Shown: piece by piece, positions 44,612 to 51,929 of the stretch
Layout: every line of letters begins with the position of its first letter
Numbering within the stretch: position 1 is the first letter of the stretch
NCBI GenBank assembly: GCA_039818985.1
Contig: JBCBSU010000001.1
Location: 646,367-710,366 of the forward strand
Direction: 5' to 3'
From: Pseudomonadota bacterium
Lineage (GTDB): Bacteria > Pseudomonadota > Alphaproteobacteria > Sphingomonadales > Sphingomonadaceae
DNA length: 64,000 nucleotides
Translations under genes and position numbers: made by a program
The notes under the pieces: generated by a model
What the model saw: only the letters and a program-made list of their open reading frames with translations
Databases searched by the model: none
Told to the model about the DNA's origin: nothing

Positions 44612-45054
44612 GATGCGGAGACATCCAGATTGATGAAGGTGCCGACGACATGCGCTACCGGGTCGTCCGGGTCGCCATCATGGGCGATACCGCGGACAAA
44701 TGCGATCGAACGCTTGACCTGATAGCATTCGCCGCGGCCATAAACGGTGGCGCGGGGTTTTGCTGCGCGCATATAGTCGACGCGCAGATCGAGCGTGACT
44801 TGCGGCCGAAACGTACCCAATTTGGTCCACACCGACAGGCTGGTGGCATTGTCCATCATGCTGATAATCGGGCCGGAGGCGAGGATGCCGGTCTCGACAT
44901 CGCCGACCAGCTCCTCGCGCCAGGGAAGCTTCAGCTCAACCCAACCCGTGCCATGGTCATGATATTCTAGGCCGATATGACCGCCATGGCCATGGCTGGA
45001 GATGGTTTCGGTAAACAATCTGGGGTCGAACTCGCCATTCTTCGCGTCCGCCAT
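44608..45054 (-). CDS. PaaI-type hotdog thioesterase (paralogue)
   Basis: This 148-aa hotdog protein is a distant paralogue of its downstream neighbour. Characteristic features are WVELKLPWREELVG, ILASGPIISMMDNATSLSVW, in which the usual HGG is replaced by ASG, and LDLRVDYMRAAKP. The replaced motif may mean altered catalysis. GGAGG lies 9 nt before the ATG at 45054, which is favoured over an upstream in-frame ATG. The two thioesterases share stop/start bases and may form a heteromer. Confidence 0.87.
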   Translation of the reverse strand: MADAKNGEFDPRLFTETISSHGHGGHIGLEYHDHGTGWVELKLPWREELVGDVETGILASGPIISMMDNATSLSVWTKLGTFRPQVTLDLRVDYMRAAKPRATVYGRGECYQVKRSIAFVRGIAHDGDPDDPVAHVVGTFINLDVSAS

Positions 45055-45220
45055 CACTGCCTTCCTCCCCGTGGCGCAGGCTTTCAAGCCGCCAGCCGTT
45101 CACATTCATGACGCAAAGTTCATTCGGCGCCATTGCCTCGCTCTCATATCCTGATCCGGGTCAAATCCAAGCGGTTTATCACAAACGGACCATTGAAAGA
45201 GCGAAAGGCAAAGGAGCAGC

Positions 45221-45358
45221 ATGATGACATTGCAGGATATTCCCGAATTTCCCGAGCTTGTCGGAAATTATGGCACGATGGCAAGCGAGGGCGCGAACAT
45301 GCTTGCAGGTGACGATATCTGGATCATCATCGCAATCTATGTGTTCGAGCATAATTGA
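45221..45358 (+). CDS. 45-residue peptide, candidate precursor peptide
   Basis: A short open frame of 45 codons starts at ATG 45221 (a second ATG follows at 45224). It has an excellent AAAGGAG site with a 4-nt gap. The N-terminal 30 residues are mildly acidic and Met/Gly-rich (LQDIPEFPELVGNYG, EGANML). The C-terminus carries GDD followed by a hydrophobic, aromatic stretch IWIIIAIYVF and ends EHN. That hydrophobic run is too short for a full membrane helix. The stop TGA overlaps the TTG start of the next gene. A leader plus modified C-terminal core would fit this shape, but no family is recognised. Confidence 0.6.
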   Translation: MMTLQDIPEFPELVGNYGTMASEGANMLAGDDIWIIIAIYVFEHN

Positions 45359-46353
45359 GCCGGACTGGTCGCGCGATGCAGCGCCAAGAAGAACTGGTGC
45401 ACTATGCCTCGGATGCGGCATGGCGACGTGCTCTGGGAGACAAGGCCCGGCAACATATGCAGGCATGGCGAACGCATCCGGCGCTGACGCCATGGCTGGA
45501 GCTGTTGGACGAAACCGGCGCTGCGGCCAGGACGGACAATGGATATTCCGCGCTGTGCAGGGCGGCACCGATTGTTGAGGACAGGGCGCTTGCAAGGGCA
45601 TTTCTGATACATTGGACGGCGGCGATCCGCGATGATCCGCTTATGGTTCCTGCATTATCGGTGCATATGGGGGCGCAGGGCACTTCGGCGATGCTGTATC
45701 GCAAGGGGTCGCTGACGCTCTCGCTGCTTAGCCTTCCGGGCCAGAAGCATGGCGATGCTACGGCCCCGATAAGCTTCGCACCCGGCGCGTCGGCCTTTGC
45801 CCCGGTCAACGATGCTGCCACCATGATCCAGAGCTGGCGCGAGACCAGCGCTTCGGAGGGTTTATGCGCCGTGCCTGAGGGCGAACCGATTGCGTTGGGT
45901 GATAGGGCCAGGGTGATCGATACTGACCGCTGCTCGGTCCAGCTCCATCCCACAGACAAGACGCAGCTGCTTTTGCGGCTGACATGGGTGCCGCAGGGTA
46001 GTAACGGGCTGCGCCAGCGCCATTATGCCGCGAGCGATGGACGTCCGCTGGGTACCACTTCTGCGGACTCGCAGACCACCCGGCAGATGCTGGCACTCTC
46101 GGCCTTGCGCGCGCTGCAGGCAAAGTACGCTATGCCTGCCATGCTGGCCATGACTGGCCAGCCGCTGGCACCGCTGCGCTGGCAGGCGCTGCGCGAATGT
46201 GCCGCTACCGATGTGATGGCGGTATTGCCCCGGGCGAAGCAGATGGCGCATCATGATCCCGATACCCGAATTCGCGCCATGGCAGGAGCACTGGTGCAGC
46301 AGATGGCGGAGTGCACGTCGTCTGCGGATAACGCCGCAGCGGATGCCGCCTGA
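45355..46353 (+). CDS. unknown protein, probable inactive relative of the following cupin-like protein
   Basis: This protein of about 332 aa is unrecognised. It starts at TTG 45355, whose last bases overlap the TGA of the 45-residue peptide gene. ATG 45376 is an alternative without any ribosome binding site. Residues about 1-105 are helical and residues 105-240 are beta-rich (AMLYRKGSLTLSLLSLPG, RCSVQLHPTDKTQLLLRLTWVP). The C-terminal 80 residues are again helical. The beta region lines up by eye with the next gene's product, but the HDH motif of the latter is replaced by YRK. The stop overlaps the next ATG (TGATG). Role unknown. Confidence 0.8.
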   Translation: MSRTGRAMQRQEELVHYASDAAWRRALGDKARQHMQAWRTHPALTPWLELLDETGAAARTDNGYSALCRAAPIVEDRALARAFLIHWTAAIRDDPLMVPALSVHMGAQGTSAMLYRKGSLTLSLLSLPGQKHGDATAPISFAPGASAFAPVNDAATMIQSWRETSASEGLCAVPEGEPIALGDRARVIDTDRCSVQLHPTDKTQLLLRLTWVPQGSNGLRQRHYAASDGRPLGTTSADSQTTRQMLALSALRALQAKYAMPAMLAMTGQPLAPLRWQALRECAATDVMAVLPRAKQMAHHDPDTRIRAMAGALVQQMAECTSSADNAAADAA

Positions 46354-47309
46354 TGGCGCTGGATATCAGCCGCGCCGCCGACAGCATGATGCGCCTCGAC
46401 GACGTGCTGGCAGCGTTTGATGCCGATCCGCCATCGGTGAGAAGCGAGGAAACGCGCAATCGCGCGGCGGGCATAATGGCGCGGCTGGCGCTCGATCGCG
46501 AATGTGTCGCCAATGCGGCGCTGGCAGAAATCGAACAGGGCTTTACTGATGACCGGATGATCGATGATGGCGCTAGCGATAATGCCAAAAGCGGCACCCT
46601 CGCTGACCGGCGCTATGGTCCACAGGTGCTGATGCTGGGTGAACCACGACCGGGGTGGTTTCTGCGCGCCAATATCTGGCCGGCACAGTCGGACTATGCC
46701 CTTCGCGCCAGCGGTGATACCGCCTTTTCCTATGGTCTGGCGCATGACCATAATTTCGACTTTCTCACCATCGGCTATCACGGCCCCGGCTATGTCAGCG
46801 ATTATTATGAGCAAGATTATGACGCGCTGGCGGGTTATCGTGGTGAGCCGGCGCGGTTGCGCTTTATCGAGCGCTCGGCGCTGCACAAGGGTCGGATATT
46901 GTATTATCGCAAACATCGCGATGTCCATTGCCAATATCCGCCCGAGCAATTGTCGATATCGCTGAACCTGATGTTCACCGCACCCGAGCAGCACTGGTAT
47001 GATCAATATCGCCATGATCTCGATAGCGACCGGATCGACGGCATAGTGAGCCATGGCGCAAGCGATGTGTTGCTGCGGCTGGCAGTGGAAGCAGAACTGG
47101 ATGAAGGACTGGAACTGGCGGAGACGGTGCTGCACCTGCACCCGAGCGGTCGGTTGCGCGGTGTCGCGCTCGACGCGTTGCACCGGCATCTAAGTGATGA
47201 GCCGCAGGCGCAAGCGCGATTGCTGGAACGCGCCATGCAATCCGACAGCGCCCTGGTGGCGGGGCAGGTCCGGCAACTGGCTTTGACGCACAGCCGGGAT
47301 GATCTATAG
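46353..47309 (+). CDS. unknown protein with cupin-like HxH metal motif
   Basis: This 318-aa protein is not one I can name. Residues 1-65 are helical. Residues about 85-210 form a beta-rich domain with H131-D-H133, a later His143, Glu153 and a KHRDVHCQYPPEQ motif with His188, His192 and Cys193. HxH followed by a distant His on a beta strand is the pattern of cupin-type metal sites, such as cysteine dioxygenases. The C-terminal 100 residues are helical and HEAT-like. The start ATG shares its A with the previous stop codon. Gene order peptide / non-metal partner / metal protein suggests a modifying complex. The activity is inferred only. Confidence 0.8.
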   Translation: MALDISRAADSMMRLDDVLAAFDADPPSVRSEETRNRAAGIMARLALDRECVANAALAEIEQGFTDDRMIDDGASDNAKSGTLADRRYGPQVLMLGEPRPGWFLRANIWPAQSDYALRASGDTAFSYGLAHDHNFDFLTIGYHGPGYVSDYYEQDYDALAGYRGEPARLRFIERSALHKGRILYYRKHRDVHCQYPPEQLSISLNLMFTAPEQHWYDQYRHDLDSDRIDGIVSHGASDVLLRLAVEAELDEGLELAETVLHLHPSGRLRGVALDALHRHLSDEPQAQARLLERAMQSDSALVAGQVRQLALTHSRDDL

Positions 47310-47346
47310 CCGCGGGCAGTTACCGAGCAACCGGAGCGCCCGTTCC

Positions 47347-47805
47347 ATGATGGATAATGCCGATATTTCAGGAATTGCCAGCCTGATCCAGCTCGCCATG
47401 GCCCCGGCTTTTCTGCTGGTGGCTATTGGCGCGATGCTGCAGCTGTTTTCGGCACGGCTGGGGCGGGTAGTTGACCGCTCACGCGAACTGACACGCACTC
47501 ATGCCGATAGCTGTGATGACGGTCGGCGACGCATTGTCTGTGAATTGCGCGGCCTCGACCGGCGGATGACGGTGGTCAATGGTGCAATTCTTATGGGCGT
47601 GTGCGGTGCAATCACGGTGGGCATCGTCATCGCCATGCTGTTCGTCACCGGTTTGGCGCAGATCGACCTGACGATCGCCATCTCGGTCTGTTTCATCCTG
47701 GCCATGGCCTTTGTGATTATCGGCCTGTCTCTGTTTCTGTTCGAGGTCCGGTTGGCCGAGAAGAACATCCATATCGACCGCGATTTCCTTGTCCTCGACG
47801 AATAG
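47347..47805 (+). CDS. DUF2721 membrane protein
   Basis: This protein of about 152 aa has three transmembrane helices (residues about 10-33, 80-103 and 112-135). A polar loop, ARLGRVVDRSRELTRTH, is the DUF2721 hallmark. Function is unknown. The first start option, ATG 47347, follows a GGAG-like site some 11 nt away; a second ATG is three bases later. It lies 37 nt after the cupin-like gene and could belong to the same transcript, though the family occurs in many contexts. Confidence 0.88.
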   Translation: MMDNADISGIASLIQLAMAPAFLLVAIGAMLQLFSARLGRVVDRSRELTRTHADSCDDGRRRIVCELRGLDRRMTVVNGAILMGVCGAITVGIVIAMLFVTGLAQIDLTIAISVCFILAMAFVIIGLSLFLFEVRLAEKNIHIDRDFLVLDE

Positions 47806-47821
47806 GCCATGAGGCCAATCC

Positions 47822-48733
47822 CTATTGCCGATAGGTCTCGATAATCGCCGCATCCACCCACATGATGTCATTGCCGCGGGTGAAGAAGAAATATTTGCCG
47901 TCCGGCGTGACCATCGGGCAATAGTCGGTCTCCGGCGTGTTGATCAGTGGCCCCATATTGACACCTTGGCCCCATGACCCGTCTGCCTGTTTGAAGCTGA
48001 TATAGAGATCGGCACCGCCCAGACTGTCCGGTCGCGCGGCGGAGACATGAATGATATAGCTCTCATCCGGGCTGACATAGATATCGCCTTCGTCGATCTT
48101 GCTGTTGATTCCCGGCCCCAGATTGACCGGCGTTTCGAAGCGACCATCGGTATATTGCGCGCGATAGCTGTCGCGCGCGCCGATGCTGTCGTCGCGATTG
48201 GCGGAGAAATAGAGGCTGCCATCGGCCACCAGCATCGGATAGAGGTCATGGCCGGGGGTATTGATCTCCGGGCCTAGCGGTTCGGGAGTAGACAGGCCAT
48301 GACGGCTGATCCGGCTGCGCCATATATTGAATTGTTCGAGCGAATATCCCGCCAGCGGCCGATCGGATATGAAATAGAGCCAGTCGCCATCGGGTGAGAA
48401 CATCATGTCGACATCGGCATGGCCGGGATAGGTTTTCGACGGAGCGGCGAGGCCCGGTTCTTGCCAGCTGCCATCATCGCGCAGCCGACTGTAAAACATT
48501 TTGAAAACGCCATTCACGATGCGCGAAAACATGAAAATCTTGCCATCAGGCGAAAAGACGGAATTCAGTTCGCGTTCGTTTTCGAGCGAAATCAGGCCCG
48601 GCGCAAAGACTTCCGGCTCCATGCCCGGCGTCTGTTGCCCGAGATAGGGGCCTGACAGTTCCGGCCAGGACTCCTGGGCCATGACGGGTGAGGCGAGAAG
48701 TAGCAAGGGAGCCAGAAACAAAGCGGCGCGCAT
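47822..48733 (-). CDS. exported PD40 beta-propeller protein
   Basis: This 303-aa secreted protein has a signal peptide (residues 1-20, cleavage after VMA) and repeated WD40-like PD40 blades with the motif FSPDGKIFMFSR, FSPDGDWLYFISDRPL, DESYIIHVSA and TPDGKYFFFTRG. Such TolB-like propellers bind peptides or other ligands in the periplasm. The closest families are hypothetical. AAGGA is 9 nt upstream of ATG 48733, excluding a longer frame. The stop codon lies in a small dyad shared with the convergent DUF2721 gene. Confidence 0.85.
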   Translation of the reverse strand: MRAALFLAPLLLLASPVMAQESWPELSGPYLGQQTPGMEPEVFAPGLISLENERELNSVFSPDGKIFMFSRIVNGVFKMFYSRLRDDGSWQEPGLAAPSKTYPGHADVDMMFSPDGDWLYFISDRPLAGYSLEQFNIWRSRISRHGLSTPEPLGPEINTPGHDLYPMLVADGSLYFSANRDDSIGARDSYRAQYTDGRFETPVNLGPGINSKIDEGDIYVSPDESYIIHVSAARPDSLGGADLYISFKQADGSWGQGVNMGPLINTPETDYCPMVTPDGKYFFFTRGNDIMWVDAAIIETYRQ

Positions 48734-48878
48734 AGTCGATATCCTTTCTGCAAGATGCGCGAAGTCTATCAACAGGCGCAGCTTGTTCAAGCGTTGATAC
48801 CGATCAGGCGCCAACCCGATGCGACACAATTCAGTGGGGCACTATCATCCAGACTGACATGAAATGGCGAAACCGGAC

Positions 48879-49517
48879 TCAGCTCTCGGTCGCGGCTTCC
48901 GCTGCTGTATCTTCACCTGCTTCGAGATCGGCCTCATCGGCGGCGTCAGCCGCTTCCACTTCGGCTTCGGCTTCCGCAGGCGTCGGCTCGGGCAGCGGCA
49001 ACGGGTTGTCTGAATTCTGGTTGAGATAGGCGATGATATTGGCCCGGTCTTCGGCCTTGCTGAGTCCGGCAAAGCTCATCTTGGTGCCATCGGCATAGCG
49101 CCGGGGCGAGGTCAGCCAGGCGTCCATATTCTCAAAGCCCCAGGGTTCGGAAATGCTCTTGATGGCATCCGAATAGGCAAAACCGGCAGCAGCGCCATGC
49201 GGCTTGCCCATTATGCCATAGAGATTCGGGCCGATGCCGGTAGCGCCGCCCTTTTCGATGCTGTGGCAGCTGCTGCACTTGCTGAACACCTTGGCACCGG
49301 CATCTGCACTCGACAGCGCCATCATGTCGCCGATCGAGACCGCTTCTTCCTCGCCGCCGCCTGCACCACCGCCAGCACTGGCAACGAAGAAACCGGGTTT
49401 TTCAGGCGCTTCCGGACTGCCGGCATGGAAATATTTGCCGCTCACGATGCTGAGACCCAGTGCGGTTGCGGCACCAGCCAGAACCCAGCCGTAAATCGTG
49501 TTTCTGCTATCGGACAT
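48879..49517 (-). CDS. cycM: membrane-anchored cytochrome c552 (CycM type)
   Basis: This 212-aa protein has an uncleaved N-terminal anchor (TIYGWVLAGAATALGLSIVSG), a Gly/Glu-rich linker and one class I cytochrome c domain. Haem attaches at C81-S-S-C84-H85, and the axial Met is in GTKMSFAG near residue 145. CycM carries electrons from the bc1 complex to an aa3-type oxidase. A very acidic Ala/Glu tail of about 40 residues follows the domain, as in other sphingomonad homologues I recall. It is divergent from pheA, a common alphaproteobacterial pairing. Confidence 0.93.
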   Translation of the reverse strand: MSDSRNTIYGWVLAGAATALGLSIVSGKYFHAGSPEAPEKPGFFVASAGGGAGGGEEEAVSIGDMMALSSADAGAKVFSKCSSCHSIEKGGATGIGPNLYGIMGKPHGAAAGFAYSDAIKSISEPWGFENMDAWLTSPRRYADGTKMSFAGLSKAEDRANIIAYLNQNSDNPLPLPEPTPAEAEAEVEAADAADEADLEAGEDTAAEAATES

Positions 49518-49686
49518 GCGCTTGTAAACCTTTGTCGTGACGAACTATGCCATTGAAATTTTGCTATGGTGGTCGCAATGGGCCACCATCACGGGAGCCA
49601 CTTAATGCGCCAGAGACACGGGTGCAAGCATTTTGGCTTGGCATCCGGGGGGCGGCTCGCCTATCGCCGTGATGACAGGAAAGAAT

Positions 49687-50577
49687 ATGCAAAGTTATCC
49701 GGGAATTGCGCTTGAAAAAGTGCGTGAAATGGCGGCGATGGCCGCAGCAGAACCGGCGCGCGCTGTCGCATTTCAGGGTGCGCCCGGGGCCAATTCGCAT
49801 ATCGCCTGCAGCCGCTATGACAGTGCTGCGCTGCCGATGCCGTGTTTCTCCTTTGCCGATGCCATAGATGCGGTAAAGCATGGCGACGCCGACCGCGCCA
49901 TCATCCCGATTGAGAATTCGCAGCATGGCCGGGTCGCGGATATTCACTTCCTGTTGCCCGAATCCGGATTGTCGATCATCGCCGAGAGCTTCCTGCCTAT
50001 TCATCATTGCCTGATGGCGCGCAGTGCCGGGCCGCATCATGAGGTGCTGAGCCATCCCCAGGCGCTGGGCCAGTGCCGACATTATCTCAAACAGCACGGC
50101 ATGACGCCTATCGCCTATGCCGACACCGCCGGGGCAGCGGCGCGGGTTGCGGAATCGCAAGAGGCTGGCCTGGCCGCGATCGCGCCGGAAATGGCGGCAG
50201 AGCTTTATGACCTGAAGATTATCGCCAGGAATATCGAGGATGCCGATCATAACATGACGCGGTTCGTTGTGCTGTCACGCACGGGCACCATGCCCGATGA
50301 GGATAGCGGCCCGGTGATGACGACGCTGACCTTCGAGGTGAAGAGCATACCGGCCGCGCTGTACAAGGCACTGGGCGGCTTTGCGACCAACAATGTCAAC
50401 ATGACCAAGCTGGAAAGCTATCAGCGCGACGGGAAATTCTCCGCAGCGGAATTCTACGCCGATATTGAGGGCATGCCGGGCAATCCGGCTGTCGACCGGG
50501 CGCTTGAGGAACTGGCATTTCACAGCAAATGGGTCCGGCTGCTCGGCAGCTATCCGCGCGCAAGAGAGCGGGGCTAG
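49687..50577 (+). CDS. pheA: prephenate dehydratase
   Basis: PheA converts prephenate to phenylpyruvate in phenylalanine synthesis. This 296-aa enzyme has the catalytic domain (GAPGANSHIA near residue 32, NSQHGRVADIHFLL, the TRF motif in NMTRFVVLSR). The C-terminal ACT domain has KSIPAALYKALGGFATNNVNMTKLESYQ, whose ESYQ resembles the ESRP motif of the Phe site and predicts feedback control. AGGAAAG lies just upstream of ATG 49687. The stop codon forms part of a stem with the opposing gene. Confidence 0.95.
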   Translation: MQSYPGIALEKVREMAAMAAAEPARAVAFQGAPGANSHIACSRYDSAALPMPCFSFADAIDAVKHGDADRAIIPIENSQHGRVADIHFLLPESGLSIIAESFLPIHHCLMARSAGPHHEVLSHPQALGQCRHYLKQHGMTPIAYADTAGAAARVAESQEAGLAAIAPEMAAELYDLKIIARNIEDADHNMTRFVVLSRTGTMPDEDSGPVMTTLTFEVKSIPAALYKALGGFATNNVNMTKLESYQRDGKFSAAEFYADIEGMPGNPAVDRALEELAFHSKWVRLLGSYPRARERG

Positions 50578-50604
50578 ACCCTTGCCCCGGGCGCTAGTCC
50601 CGCT
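50567..50604. terminator. dyad holding both convergent stop codons
   Basis: AGCGGGGCTAG (50567-50577) and CTAGTCCCGCT (50594-50604) pair almost perfectly. The left arm ends in the pheA TAG and the right arm begins with the stop of the opposing 61-aa gene. No clear T-tract is present on either side. Confidence 0.5.
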
Positions 50605-50779
50605 GGTAGCGCAACACTTTCTGCATCAGCGCCTTGCCCTTATCAGTCAGGCAATAGGTGACATGGTTCTCCGAGCGTTCGCATTCGGTGACCAGCTCGA
50701 GTCGGACAAGCGTGTCGATGGCAACATCATGTTCGTTGCCATCCAGTTTGATGCTCTGTTTCAATCTGTCCTTACTCAT
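50594..50779 (-). CDS. small winged-helix-like protein
   Basis: This 61-aa cytoplasmic protein has the pattern of a stand-alone winged helix: HDVAIDTLVRLELVTECERSENHVTYCLTDKGKALMQKVL. The LTDKGKAL stretch is the wing-to-helix segment common in MarR/PadR-like domains. Its function is unknown; a small DNA-binding protein or antirepressor is possible. GGGA is about 6 nt before the ATG at 50779. Its stop is embedded in a dyad with pheA's stop. Confidence 0.65.
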   Translation of the reverse strand: MSKDRLKQSIKLDGNEHDVAIDTLVRLELVTECERSENHVTYCLTDKGKALMQKVLRYQRD

Positions 50780-51173
50780 GGCTTGTCCCGTATCCGCAGC
50801 AATCCACAGGTCCAGCAGGATGCTGCGCTCAGTTACATCGATTTGGGGTCAGACGGTGGAGCCGTCAAAGTGCTGTGCCGCGCCCGCATGTGCGACGCGG
50901 TAGCGGAGTAAAGGGCTGAATATACGCCCAATTCTCTTCAGCATCATGGACTCCCACCGTCGAAACCGCCCCGTCATGTCGGACCGATTATTCGATACGC
51001 AGGCGAAATAGGTATGCTCTATTGAAAGCGGTAGTCCCGTTAGTGCGTGACAAGAACCAACTCGCATTTACACCTGCAGCAAGCAGTATCCGGCGCGGCC
51101 ATTGTCATATGCTATTGCCATGCTGTATCATCAGTGTGTCGGTGAAATGCCGACAGAAAAGGCAGGGCACGCT
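50780..51173. other. 394-bp intergenic region, no convincing gene
   Basis: This separates the small winged-helix gene (minus) from the LuxR gene (plus). A minus-strand frame (50849-51067) exists but lacks homology, a ribosome binding site and typical codon use. There are two short dyads (GACGG...CCGTC near 50857-50871 and CTGC...GCAG near 51079-51091). Neither is a lux box of the usual length. Confidence 0.5.
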
Positions 51174-51926
51174 ATGGCGGATGCCAGATTTATGCTGATG
51201 CGGGAGACCGATCCCGACTGTGTCGACATCATGGCGCAGGAAGATGACGTCCATGTTGTGCATGCCATGGCGCGCCAAATCCTTCTCGATCTCGGCGTCA
51301 TCCGCATGAGCTACCATTTCACCCCGCCTTTCCATTCGCAGACCTCCGAGCGCACCATCATCTATTCTCTGGGTTTTCCCGAAGCGTGGCTGCGCAAATA
51401 TAATGATCCGGAATTTCGCAAGCGCGATCCGATCCCCGACATCATCATGGCCCAGCATGATTATATGAGTTGGGAGCGGGCATTGGCGCTGTGTCCCAAC
51501 AGGACACGGGCCGAGCGTTGGCGCGCCGAACTGGCGGAGTTTGATCTGCTCGATGGCATCGGCATTCCGGTCTATGGACCGGGCGGACGCGATGCCTATA
51601 GCGCCTTTGCCATCGGACGGCCATTTACCCAGAAAGACCGTCCGCTGATCCGGCGCATCCGCGAAGTCGCCCAGACCACGCATCTGCGCACCGCGCATCT
51701 GGTGCTTGAGGAGATCAACCACGGTACCCAGCTGTCGATGCGCGAGACTGAGGTGCTGAGCTGGGTCATCGCCGGCAAGTCGCGCAACGACATCGCCACC
51801 ATCCTCGCCATCTCCAACGCCTCGGTCGACACCTATTTGCGGCGGATATTCGAAAAGCTGGAGGTCAATGACCGTATCAAGGCCAGCCTGAGAGCGCTGT
51901 CACGCGGACTGATCTTGCTGGATTAG
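51174..51926 (+). CDS. LuxR-family regulator with autoinducer-binding domain (LuxR solo)
   Basis: This protein of about 250 aa joins an autoinducer-binding domain to a C-terminal LuxR HTH. The acyl-homoserine-lactone pocket residues of this family are recognisable as W72, Y76 and D85 in FPEAWLRKYNDPEFRKRDPI. The HTH is LSMRETEVLSWVIAGKSRNDIATILAISNASVDTYLRRIFEKL. No luxI-type synthase lies in the window, so it may respond to signals from elsewhere in the genome or from other cells. ATG 51174 (AGGG about 6 nt upstream) is favoured; ATG 51120 and TTG 51102 are alternatives. It is convergent with polA, 3 nt away. Confidence 0.88.
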   Translation: MADARFMLMRETDPDCVDIMAQEDDVHVVHAMARQILLDLGVIRMSYHFTPPFHSQTSERTIIYSLGFPEAWLRKYNDPEFRKRDPIPDIIMAQHDYMSWERALALCPNRTRAERWRAELAEFDLLDGIGIPVYGPGGRDAYSAFAIGRPFTQKDRPLIRRIREVAQTTHLRTAHLVLEEINHGTQLSMRETEVLSWVIAGKSRNDIATILAISNASVDTYLRRIFEKLEVNDRIKASLRALSRGLILLD

Positions 51927-51929
51927 GAG

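Noticed and set aside
50849-51067. 72-residue minus-strand frame in the intergenic region before LuxR
   Set aside because: No ribosome binding site, no homology and mixed composition; the region is better read as non-coding.
51079-51091. CTGC-AGCAA-GCAG dyad as a lux box
   Set aside because: Too short; a lux box is normally a 20-bp dyad with CTG and CAG at matched spacing, and this one does not extend.
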